A stretch of 5,403 nucleotides of DNA from NCBI GenBank assembly GCA_005773755.1, contig SXHE01000134.1, positions 1 through 5,403 on the forward strand, written 5' to 3'. Source of the DNA: Planctomycetia bacterium. Its GTDB lineage: Bacteria; Planctomycetota; Planctomycetia; Gemmatales; Gemmataceae. The translations under genes and the position numbers were made by a program. Positions within the stretch are counted from its first letter, which is position 1; each line of letters opens with the position of its first letter. Below the pieces are notes generated by a model. That model was not told where the DNA came from. It saw only the letters and a list, made by a program, of their open reading frames with translations, and did not search any database. Below are positions 1 to 5,352 of this stretch, in pieces.

Positions 1-729
1 CACATCTTCGACCCGCGCACCGGCCGCCCGGCGGACGGCCCGGCCAGCGCGACCGTGATCGCGGGCGACAACCTGACCGCGAACGCGCTCGCCACGACCC
101 TGTGCGTGCTGTCGCCGGAAGCCGGTCTCAAGCTGGTCGCGAGCGTGCCCGGCGCGGAGTGCCTCATCATCGGTGCGGACGGCAAGCAGCACCGCAGCTC
201 GGGACTGAAAGCGTTCGAGGTCGCGCCGCTACGCTTCGCGGCGCTCCAGAAAGACGAGCCGAAAACGACCAACTGGCCCACGGGCTATCAGGTGACGGTC
301 GCCATCGAGTTGCCGAACGTTGCTGCCGCGAAGCGGTACCGCAAGCCGTACACCGCCATCTGGATCGAGGACGACAAGGGCAAGGCGGTGCGCACGCTCG
401 CGGTGTGGGGCAACTCGCCCAAGTACCTCAAGGACCTGAGCGACTGGTGGAAGATCGGCAAGGGCGACACCGATCTGGTGAAGGCCGTGACGCGCGCCAC
501 TCGCGGACCGGGCAAGTACGACCTCGCCTGGGACGGCAAGGACGACAAGGGCAAGGCGCTGCCGCAGGGCACCTACACGGTGCGCGTGGAAGTCCACCGC
601 GAGTTCGGCGCGCACCTGCGGCAGAGCGGCAAGATCGAGTGCAAGGACAAGCCCACTAGCGTGAAGCTGGACAAGAACGCCGAAACCGCCGAGACCCTGA
701 TCGAGTTTAAAGAGGCGAAGAAGAAGTAG
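1..729 (+). CDS. FAD:protein FMN transferase (ApbE family) fused to a DUF2271 domain, 3' part only
   Basis: This is the open C-terminal end of a gene that starts before the window: 242 codons in frame from base 1, then TAG. Residues 1–75 match the end of ApbE, with HIFDPRTGRP near the start, then LTANALATTLCVL, and a Gly-Leu segment before a short strand. ApbE enzymes transfer FMN from FAD to a Thr in extracytoplasmic proteins, using Mg2+. In most members the motif reads DALAT, and its Asp and Thr bind the metal; here it is NALAT (Asn at residue 28). Residues about 91–240 resemble DUF2271: NWPTGYQV, then a patch with YTAIWIEDDKG, RTLAVWG and DLSDWW, and a late FlgD-like stretch (YDLAWDGKDDKGKALPQGTY). 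DUF2271 is a periplasmic domain often encoded near ApbE and PepSY proteins. The tail is Lys-rich. The membrane or signal segment, if present, lies outside the window. The family calls are firm; activity is uncertain because of the Asn. Confidence 0.85.
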   Translation, partial: HIFDPRTGRPADGPASATVIAGDNLTANALATTLCVLSPEAGLKLVASVPGAECLIIGADGKQHRSSGLKAFEVAPLRFAALQKDEPKTTNWPTGYQVTVAIELPNVAAAKRYRKPYTAIWIEDDKGKAVRTLAVWGNSPKYLKDLSDWWKIGKGDTDLVKAVTRATRGPGKYDLAWDGKDDKGKALPQGTYTVRVEVHREFGAHLRQSGKIECKDKPTSVKLDKNAETAETLIEFKEAKKK

Positions 730-908
730 AGGACAGAGGGCAAGGGGCAGAAAGCAGTTTCGACAGGATGAACAGGATGAGACAGGATGAAGAGTTGAAC
801 TGACTTGCCTTCATCCTGTCAAAACTCTTCTGCCTTTCACTCCGCGTCTATCTGCGCAATCTGTGGACCATCCTCTTCCGCGCGCCGCGCTCACCCACCA
901 CGAACACC
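730..908. other. Spacer between the ApbE–DUF2271 and PepSY genes
   Basis: This 179-base gap holds the acaggatga repeat cluster and, at 849–866, a second repetitive-looking string with two near copies of an eight- to nine-base unit (atctgcgca / atctgtgga). No convincing -35/-10 pair and no Shine-Dalgarno before the ATG at 909 were seen. The PepSY gene may be read through from the upstream gene, or use a promoter that does not resemble the sigma-70 consensus. Confidence 0.5.
762..820. repeat. Intergenic repeat cluster: three 'acaggatga' units and one inverted copy
   Basis: Three direct copies of acaggatga lie at 763–771, 772–780 and 782–790. The last, extended to gacaggatgaag (781–792), has an exact 12-base inverted partner cttcatcctgtc at 809–820, which gives a 12-bp stem with a 16-base loop. 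A competing pairing is also possible: gaagagtt at 789–796 with aactcttc at 823–830. No T-run follows the stem, so a classical intrinsic terminator is not well supported, though the hairpin could still affect the 3' end of the ApbE–DUF2271 transcript. Dispersed 'caggatgaacaggatga' strings are, from memory, common between genes in planctomycetes and some other phyla. The base pattern is seen directly; the family link is recollection. Confidence 0.6.
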
Positions 909-1592
909 ATGTCGCGCTTTCACCGCTGGCTGCTCAAGACCGCGCGCACGATCCACGTGTACCTGACGCTGTTCGGGCTGACGCTGATCCTGTTCTTCGC
1001 GATCACCGGGTTCATGCTGAACCACACGGAATGGTTCCTGCCGGACGACGCGAAGCTCGAAAAGCAGACCCGCAAGGAGTCGCGCGAGCTGCCGCGCGAC
1101 AAGCTGCCCGGCGGCAAGTTGCCCACGCCCAACCCCGAAACCGGCGAGGCCACCGGCGACGAGAAACTGGCCGTGGTGGAGGCGCTGCGCAAGGAGTTCG
1201 ACATCCGCGGCGAGATGAGTTCGTTCGGGTTCGTGAAGGACGACAACGACAAGTACCAGATCAAGGTGGAGTTCAAACGGGCCGGCGGCGAGACGACCGC
1301 GACCGTCGACGTGGAAAGCGCGAAAACGGACGTGGCGTTCGTGTATCAGGGCTGGGCGATCGTGATGACCGACCTGCACCGGGGCAACCGCGGGAACCTG
1401 TCCAACGAGGTGAAGCGCACGGGCCGCGTGTGGAGCTTCGTGATCGACGCGACCTGCTTCGTGATGCTCATCATCTCCGCGACCGGACTGGTAATGTGGT
1501 GGTCGCTGAAGAGCCGCGGGAAGTGGGGCGCGATCCTGTTCCTGCTGGGCACCGCCGCGAGCTTCGCGGTGTACTACTGGTTCGTGCCGTGA
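909..1592 (+). CDS. PepSY-associated transmembrane protein
   Basis: A 227-residue inner-membrane protein. It has a short cytoplasmic start, a first helix at about 15–36 (HVYLTLFGLTLILFFAITGF) and a long extracytoplasmic part (about 40–170) holding a PepSY-like fold. That part includes AVVEALRKEFDI, a mixed strand region, and VYQGWAIVMTDLHRGN at about 145–160. Two more helices follow at about 175–198 and 205–225, ending in YYWFVP. The order helix, PepSY, 'DLHRGN', helix is typical of the PepSY_TM family, whose larger members include iron and flavin reductases. His16 and His157 are candidate heme ligands, by inference only. No flavin-attachment motif of the [S/T]GA[S/T] type is visible, so this is probably not itself an ApbE substrate. 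The ATG at 909 is the only ATG that keeps the first helix complete; it has no clear ribosome site. The neighbouring ApbE–DUF2271 gene suggests a shared role in electron transfer across the membrane. Its last 25 bases recur at 2179–2203. Confidence 0.82.
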   Translation: MSRFHRWLLKTARTIHVYLTLFGLTLILFFAITGFMLNHTEWFLPDDAKLEKQTRKESRELPRDKLPGGKLPTPNPETGEATGDEKLAVVEALRKEFDIRGEMSSFGFVKDDNDKYQIKVEFKRAGGETTATVDVESAKTDVAFVYQGWAIVMTDLHRGNRGNLSNEVKRTGRVWSFVIDATCFVMLIISATGLVMWWSLKSRGKWGAILFLLGTAASFAVYYWFVP

Positions 1593-1593
1593 G
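1569..1593 (+). repeat. Direct repeat copy 1: 3' end of the PepSY gene including its stop codon
   Basis: The 25 bases that encode the last residues YYWFVP, the TGA stop and two flanking positions match 2179–2203 at 23 of 25 positions. The mismatches are C/T in the third base of a Tyr codon and C/T in the last sense codon (Pro in copy 1, Leu in copy 2). The match stops abruptly on both sides. This copy is part of a working gene; the other is not attached to a PepSY gene. Confidence 0.85.
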
Positions 1594-1597
1594 CGGT

Positions 1598-1858
1598 TCA
1601 GCGCCGCCGCGACGGACCCGCGAACAGAACCTCGACGCGCATCGCGTCTTCGTCGATACGGTAGAACACTCCGAGCACGTCCTCGAACCACACGCGGAAC
1701 CCCGGCGCGCGTGACTCCCCCAGATCGCGGGCCATGCGGCGCAATGAGTAATCGACTCGCGCCGCCGCCTCACGGACAACAGCGGGATCGTCCGCGTTGG
1801 CGAATATCGCGTTCAGTTGGGTGATGGCGCTGAGCCGCCAGATGACGGTAAACCTCAT
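1598..1858 (-). CDS. Putative toxin of a type II toxin-antitoxin pair, RelE/ParE-like
   Basis: An 86-residue protein with the size and order of a RelE/ParE-type toxin. A first strand (MRFTVIW) leads into a helix with LNAIFANADDPAVV, a second helix (about 25–43) rich in Ala and Arg, then GESR, a strand RVWFED, LGVFYRIDED and a last strand RVEVLFAG. The 'GESR … RV-F--PLGV-Y-VDEDDR-V-VL' pattern is one I associate with small planctomycete proteins annotated as RelE/ParE-family toxins; RelE members cut mRNA and ParE members act on gyrase. Which target applies here cannot be read from the sequence. The ATG overlaps the TGA of the upstream 84-residue gene as ATGA, which implies translational coupling, and there is no separate ribosome site. 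Its stop is 5 bases from the stop of the convergent PepSY gene. The short Arg-rich tail is unusual but not diagnostic. The main alternative is an uncharacterised small protein. Confidence 0.65.
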   Translation of the reverse strand: MRFTVIWRLSAITQLNAIFANADDPAVVREAAARVDYSLRRMARDLGESRAPGFRVWFEDVLGVFYRIDEDAMRVEVLFAGPSRRR

Positions 1859-2109
1859 TGCCAGCCCAATCGCTGCTTGAGTTCCTCGAAGGTATAGCCC
1901 GGTTCGGCCATTCGGCGCTCGATCTCCTCGGGCGTGATCGCCTTCACCCAGTCGGGATCGTTCTCGACGAGCTGAATCTTAACCCGCCCGACGAGTTCGC
2001 CGGAGTCGTCACGCAGTTCGATCTGCTCGCGCTCGACCGACGATTGCGTCAGACGCGCCGCCGCATCCGCCCACTCGACCTTCTTCCCACCGACGTACAG
2101 CGCAACCAT
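1855..2109 (-). CDS. Putative antitoxin paired with the RelE/ParE-like protein
   Basis: An 84-residue acidic protein placed first in the pair, as is usual for type II antitoxins. The N-terminal half looks strand-rich (MVALYVGGKKVEW, then IELRDDSGELVGRVKIQL). The C-terminal half is helical, with EEIERRMAEPGYTFEELKQRL at about 61–81, a pattern like the C-terminal segment of small planctomycete proteins encoded next to ParE-like toxins. In such pairs the helical tail normally wraps the toxin. No helix-turn-helix or ribbon-helix-helix is obvious, so autoregulation cannot be claimed. The ATG at 2109 is favoured over longer readings because agaggaggg (complement of 2117–2125) sits 7 bases upstream and coding quality falls off above it. 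The stop overlaps the next gene's ATG. The assignment rests on gene order, size and overlap rather than on a named antitoxin family. Confidence 0.6.
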   Translation of the reverse strand: MVALYVGGKKVEWADAAARLTQSSVEREQIELRDDSGELVGRVKIQLVENDPDWVKAITPEEIERRMAEPGYTFEELKQRLGWQ

Positions 2110-2116
2110 GTGCGAA

Positions 2117-2125
2117 CCCTCCTCT
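2117..2125 (-). promoter_or_regulatory. Strong ribosome binding site of the antitoxin gene
   Basis: Read on the - strand this is agaggaggg, 7 bases before the ATG at 2109. It fixes the start of the antitoxin at MVALYVGG and rules against longer in-frame readings. Confidence 0.7.
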
Positions 2126-2131
2126 GTCGCC

Positions 2132-2137
2132 AGTATA
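2132..2137 (-). promoter_or_regulatory. Possible -10 element for the toxin-antitoxin pair
   Basis: On the - strand the sequence reads TATACT (5/6 to TATAAT), about 23 bases before the antitoxin ATG. No good -35 box lies 16–18 bases further up. Transcription from here would begin almost on the ribosome site, leaving a very short leader. The box may be chance, but it lies in an otherwise GC-rich spacer and would give the pair its own promoter. Confidence 0.25.
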
Positions 2138-2178
2138 CCGCTCGCCGGGCCGGGTTGGGCAGGGGAAACAGCAACCCC

Positions 2179-2203
2179 GTGTATTACTGGTTCGTGCTGT
2201 GAG
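2179..2203 (+). repeat. Direct repeat copy 2: orphan copy of the PepSY gene 3' end
   Basis: This near copy (23/25) of 1569–1593 could be read as YYWFVL and a stop, but no PepSY coding sequence precedes it. It lies within the 94-base spacer upstream of the antitoxin, and ends one base before the stop codon of the convergent 'MGLDI' gene (stop at 2204–2206). The spacing between copies is 610 bases, and the toxin-antitoxin pair occupies the space. No terminal inverted repeats were found at the ends of the interval. Confidence 0.8.
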
Positions 2204-2839
2204 TCAACAGAACTTGACTGCGGTACCGTGTTCGATGCTGAGGCGGAAGGCCTCGTACAGTTGCAGCCACACTTGGCGCTCGATGTACAATGGGCCGCCG
2301 TCTTCGTCCGCGATCTCCTTCGCCTGCGCATTCGACAACGCGCCGTTTCGGAGCCGGATGTTGAGGAGCGGAGCGACCTGAACAAGCTCGCGCATGGCCG
2401 CTTGACTCGAACCGACGATCCCGCCGACGAGCGCGTCCGTGTCGTCGTACAACGGGTCCGGGAAATCGACGGGGACGTAGTAGCCTTCGCAATCGGAATG
2501 ACAAATGAGGTGGGAATCCATGTGGACAGACAACTCACGATCAACGCGCGGGTCGTGGGCCGGAGCCGCGTCGCCTGTCACCGGGGCGAACTCTGCGGGC
2601 GCTTGACGTGCGAACGCCAGCGCGCGGCGCAGGTAGTGGAGCCATGAGTACTACATCCCGCGAAGCCGGCAGCGGTCACTCATCTTCGGCAGTGTTTGCG
2701 GCTCGATGTGCGCGGGAAGGCCGTCTGCGGCGAGCAACCGCGTCACTTCCGACAGGTCGCGCTGGGTCCACTGCGCGCCCTCGAACTCGCCGTTTGCAAG
2801 ACACCACGCCAACGATCCGACCGAAATGTCCAGCCCCAT
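2204..2839 (-). pseudogene. 'MGLDI' hypothetical protein interrupted by an in-frame TAG
   Basis: A single reading frame of 211 codons starts at the ATG at 2839 and ends with TGA at 2204, but codon 63 (2653–2651) is TAG. The parts on either side read as one protein: MGLDISVGSLAWCLANGEFE at the start, LRGM just before the stop, then YSWLHYLRRALAFARQAP straight after it. Later landmarks are SHLICHSDCEGYYVPVDF at about 109–126 and ADEDGGPLYIERQVW near 178–191. I do not recognise a function. Small proteins that begin MGLDI and carry a 'SDCEG' segment occur in several bacteria, without a known role. The start is well supported by ggagg at 2846–2850, 6 bases before the ATG, and lies 25 bases after the Rpn gene. 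Codon use stays gene-like past the TAG, so the break is recent, a sequencing error or a readthrough site. Without readthrough the cell makes a 62-residue fragment. An internal ATG at 2521 would give a 105-residue C-terminal piece but has no ribosome site. Confidence 0.7.
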
Positions 2840-2845
2840 CGCGCG

Positions 2846-2850
2846 CCTCC
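2846..2850 (-). promoter_or_regulatory. Ribosome binding site of the 'MGLDI' gene
   Basis: The - strand reads ggagg, 6 bases before the ATG at 2839 and inside the 25-base gap after the Rpn gene stop. It supports the start upstream of the TAG rather than the internal ATG at 2521 as the native one. Confidence 0.6.
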
Positions 2851-2864
2851 GTAGTTGGGCCGCA

Positions 2865-3776
2865 TTACTCTTCGGTCAGGCCCAGTTCCTTGAGCGACGC
2901 CGCGTCCGTGTACGACAGGGCGATCTCGTCGAGCCGCTCCGCGGGCAGGGCATCGAGCCGGTCGGCCGCGGGGAGCGGCAGCGGGCCGAACTTCTTCTCC
3001 AACTGCTTCCGTAACAGTTCGCGCTTGCCGAGCAGTCGCCCTTGCTCTTTGATCGTGTTGACCACTTCTTTGCCCTCCGGGAATAGCTCCTTCTGAAGCC
3101 GGTCGAACTCCGGTTCGTCGGCAGGAGCCAGTTTCAGGTAGTTGTTGAAGCACTCGGTCAGCAGCTCGCGCCGCGCTGTATTATCCTTCGCGCGGGCGAT
3201 CTTCGCCAGCCCTTCGGCCTTGATCCGCGCCCGGTCCGCCGCGGGCAGTTTCATCAGCGCCGACAGCGCCACGCCTAACAGGTTCGCGCCGTTGTAGTAC
3301 GGCAGGCCATCCAGGGCGGGCAGCCCGATGTAAGCATAGTCGAAGCGCAACAGTACGCGATCCCAGAGGCGCTCCTCATAGGTGTCCCAGCCCAGCCCGT
3401 CGAGGCCCACGCGCAAGAACAGGCAGATCGGTACGACCGGCAGCCCGTGCCGGTGGCGCAGGTGCTCGTAGTACCACAGCATCCGCGGGCGGATGTCGGT
3501 GGCGCGCTCCGGCGACTCGATCTCCACGTTCACCACCAGCACCGTGTGATCCGCGCCGCGGCCGGCGGGGTCGGGAACCGGCACGCGGGTCGCCACTTTC
3601 GCGACAACATCGAGTACCCGCTTCTCGCCGCCGGGCGGGTCGAGGAACGCCTCTTGCTCCAGCCACTCGACGGCGGTGAAGTCGAGGCGCGCGGCCCAGT
3701 CCGCGAAGAACAGGGCAAAGAACTCCGGCAGGAACTCGCGGAGCAGCGCCTTGAACCGCTGGTCGTGGTCGTCCAT
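2865..3776 (-). CDS. Rpn-family recombination-promoting nuclease / putative transposase with a DUF4351 tail
   Basis: A 303-residue protein of the Rpn/YhgA-like PD-(D/E)XK family. Residues 1–40 are the usual N-terminal helix pair (FKALLREFLPEFFALFFADW). The nuclease core shows GEKRVLDVVAKV with Asp56, then HTVLVVNVEIES with Glu85 and Glu87 in place of the common ExQ motif, followed by RPRMLWYYEHL, a typical family signature. The C-terminal part is helical, and residues about 250–300 (LLRKQLEKKFGPLP … RLDALPAERLDEIAL … SLKELGL) fit DUF4351. Characterised E. coli Rpn proteins are DNA endonucleases that raise RecA-independent recombination; some members have been linked to phage defence. The start is supported by ggagg 8 bases upstream. 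It sits 24 bases after the aminotransferase and 25 before the 'MGLDI' gene, so it is probably co-transcribed. Planctomycetes often carry many copies, so its position may reflect spread rather than function. Confidence 0.85.
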   Translation of the reverse strand: MDDHDQRFKALLREFLPEFFALFFADWAARLDFTAVEWLEQEAFLDPPGGEKRVLDVVAKVATRVPVPDPAGRGADHTVLVVNVEIESPERATDIRPRMLWYYEHLRHRHGLPVVPICLFLRVGLDGLGWDTYEERLWDRVLLRFDYAYIGLPALDGLPYYNGANLLGVALSALMKLPAADRARIKAEGLAKIARAKDNTARRELLTECFNNYLKLAPADEPEFDRLQKELFPEGKEVVNTIKEQGRLLGKRELLRKQLEKKFGPLPLPAADRLDALPAERLDEIALSYTDAASLKELGLTEE

Positions 3777-3800
3777 CGGGCGAACCTCCGTTGCGCGGTT

Positions 3801-4937
3801 TCACTTCCCCGCGGCATAGGTCTTCTGGAACGCGGCCACGCCCGCGCCCACTTCCAGCTTGAAGCCGCTGTCGAGGAGCGTCAGTTCCAGCGCGCTGAGC
3901 GCGCCGAGTACGTCGAAGCTGTCCGTGTAGCCCATGTGCGACAGCCGCCAGATGTGGCCCTTCAGCGTGTCTTGGCCGTCGGCCAGTTTGTAGCCGTACT
4001 TCTTCTCCAGCGCCTTCAGGGTCGCGGTGCCGTCCACGCTGGCGGGTACGGCGATCACCGTCAGCGCGCTGTTGGGCCGCTCCGCGAACACCTTCAGCCC
4101 CAGCGCTTCGACCCCGGCGCGGCACGCGGCGGCGATGCGCGAGTGCCGCGCCCAGAGGTTCTCGATGCCTTCGGCGCGGATGCGCTTCAGGCTCACGCGC
4201 TGGGCCTTGATGAGCGTGTTGCCCGGGGTGAACGGCGTGTCGCTCTCCGCCAGCGACTTGCGGTAGCGGCGCAGGTCGAAGTAGAAACTGCGCACGGGCG
4301 TCGCGTCGATCTTGGCCCACGCCTTCGCGCTCGCCGAGATGAACGCCAGACCCGGCGGCATCATCAGCGCCTTCTGCGACCCGGTCACGACGAGGTCGAG
4401 GCCCCAGGCGTCCATCTTGCACTCCATCGCGCCGAGGCCGCTGATCCCGTCCACCGCGAGCAGCGCGGGCGTCTTGGCGACGATCTTCCCGAACGCTTCG
4501 AGGTCGTGCCCGACGCCGGTGCTGGTCTCGCTCAGCGTGGTGAACACAACCTTCGTGTCCGGGTGCGCGGCGAGCGCGGCTTCGAGCATGTCGGGCGTGA
4601 CCGCTTTGCCGTAGGGCACTTCGACGGTCACGATGTTCGCACCGAACGCCTTCAGGACACCGCGCCAGCGCTCGCCCCAGCGCCCGGCGGTGCAGAGGAT
4701 CGCCTTCTCGCCGGCCGCCAGCGCGTTGCTGACCGCGGCCTCCATCCCGCCGGTGCCGGAGCTGGTGAGCGTGAACACCGGCTGCGCGGTCTGGAACACG
4801 TACTTCAGGTCTTCGCTCACCTCGGCCAGGATCGCTTTCGCCTCGGCCGCGCGGTGGTACGTCACGGGCCGTGCGAGTTCGAGGAGCGTGTCTTCGGGAA
4901 CCGGGGTCGGGCCGGGGGTGAACAGGCGCGCCTTCAT
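3801..4937 (-). CDS. Class V pyridoxal-phosphate aminotransferase, alanine–glyoxylate / serine–pyruvate type
   Basis: A 378-residue cytosolic PLP enzyme of full family length. It begins with the family signature RLFTPGPTPVPEDTLLELARPVTYHR. SGTGGMEAAVSN at 60–71 is the phosphate-binding turn, ETSTGV is at 137–142, and AVDGISGLGAM at 161–171 contains the Asp that holds the pyridine nitrogen (Asp163). GSQKALMMPPG follows at 186–196, with Lys189 as the Schiff-base lysine. IWRLSHMGY near 329–337 carries the substrate-carboxylate Arg331. Such enzymes move amino groups between alanine, serine or similar donors and glyoxylate or another 2-oxo acid; the exact substrates cannot be read from sequence. 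The start at 4937 is preferred because the family usually begins directly with M-(K/R)-ARLFTPGP and a GGA lies 9 bases upstream. An in-frame ATG at 4955 adds six residues but has no ribosome site. It is the first gene of the - strand set. Confidence 0.9.
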   Translation of the reverse strand: MKARLFTPGPTPVPEDTLLELARPVTYHRAAEAKAILAEVSEDLKYVFQTAQPVFTLTSSGTGGMEAAVSNALAAGEKAILCTAGRWGERWRGVLKAFGANIVTVEVPYGKAVTPDMLEAALAAHPDTKVVFTTLSETSTGVGHDLEAFGKIVAKTPALLAVDGISGLGAMECKMDAWGLDLVVTGSQKALMMPPGLAFISASAKAWAKIDATPVRSFYFDLRRYRKSLAESDTPFTPGNTLIKAQRVSLKRIRAEGIENLWARHSRIAAACRAGVEALGLKVFAERPNSALTVIAVPASVDGTATLKALEKKYGYKLADGQDTLKGHIWRLSHMGYTDSFDVLGALSALELTLLDSGFKLEVGAGVAAFQKTYAAGK

Positions 4938-4955
4938 GTTGCGGATTCCGTCCAT

Positions 4956-5270
4956 CGTTGGGGCGAGCTGGGTTGAGTCCAGCAGGTATTGTAAGCCGCG
5001 CGCTTCCCGCCGGCAGGCGAAGCCCGGCGGAACGCCGTGCGGAGCGCGAACCGGTCGTGCCGATACGGTGGGTTGTGTCGAACACGAGCGACCTGGACGT
5101 AAAGCCCTACCGGTCCCGCTGCCCGGCATCGACCCCGACGCCGAAGCTCGACGTGAAGAAGCCGCAGCGAACCCGCGCCGCGGTCCGCGTGTCCGCTCAG
5201 TCGGCCACTCTGCCGGACTCGCGGCCTGTTGCAGCAAAGCCTGCTTCACGGCCGCTCCACTTGTTGCCCC
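4956..5270. other. Stretch without a confident gene between divergent genes
   Basis: This divergent intergenic region should hold the promoters of the aminotransferase set and of the rightward gene. Bases 5090–5194 on the + strand show coding-like periodicity in one frame: by hand count over 35 codons, GC is about 66, 57 and 91 percent at positions 1, 2 and 3. The encoded peptide (for example SDLDVKPYRSRC) is not recognised. The pattern fades after about 5195, and no start with a ribosome site was found; a GTG at 5075 is the nearest candidate. A weak hairpin is possible at 5221–5255 (gcggcc with ggccgc, and gcag with ctgc inside). A gene remnant or chance are both possible. Confidence 0.4.
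4988..4993 (-). promoter_or_regulatory. Possible -10 element of the aminotransferase operon
   Basis: The - strand reads TACAAT (5/6 to TATAAT), placing a start about 40–45 bases before the ATG at 4937. A matching -35 box is not visible at the right distance. Position is plausible; the evidence is one hexamer. Confidence 0.25.
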
Positions 5271-5272
5271 GG

Positions 5273-5280
5273 AAGGAGGT
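5273..5280 (+). promoter_or_regulatory. Perfect Shine-Dalgarno AAGGAGGT
   Basis: AAGGAGGT is the full complement of the 16S rRNA tail. It precedes an ATG at 5286 by 5 bases and an in-frame alternative GTG for the last gene at 5290 by 9 bases. It is 72 bases from the ATG at 5353, so it cannot serve that start directly. Confidence 0.6.
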
Positions 5281-5352
5281 GCGTTATGCGTGCTCTTGCG
5301 ATCACCACTCGCGCGACATTCATCACCCATTCTTCTCTTCAAGGCGACTCCG

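Noticed and set aside
781..830. Intrinsic terminator after the ApbE–DUF2271 gene
   Set aside because: The 12-bp stem is real but only about half GC, the loop is long and no T-run follows, so it is reported as a repeat instead.
1594..2178. Insertion sequence carrying the toxin-antitoxin pair
   Set aside because: No transposase or integrase gene and no terminal inverted repeats are visible in the interval. Only the flanking direct repeats are supported.
1858..2202. 114-codon + strand frame ending in YYWFVL, as a possible second PepSY-related gene
   Set aside because: Only the last 25 bases match the PepSY gene. The rest is antisense to the antitoxin and its spacer and has no membrane helix.
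2108..2647. 179-codon + strand frame antisense to the 'MGLDI' gene
   Set aside because: The - strand reading shows continuous protein-like sequence with a good start and ribosome site; the + strand reading has none of these.
3447..4976. 509-codon open frame on the + strand, antisense to the aminotransferase and Rpn genes
   Set aside because: It crosses two well-recognised genes and the gap between them, is rich in Arg, His and Ala, and shows no family signature. Long stop-free antisense frames are common at high GC.
3376..5085. 569-codon - strand frame overlapping the aminotransferase in another frame
   Set aside because: It is highly Arg- and Pro-rich and lies over a gene with all its catalytic motifs in a different frame, so it is a shadow.
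4938..5342. N-terminal extension of the aminotransferase up to base 5342
   Set aside because: The extra 135 residues are Ser/Arg/Pro-rich with no domain, and the family begins at the RLFTPGP signature. A start at 4937 (or 4955) fits.
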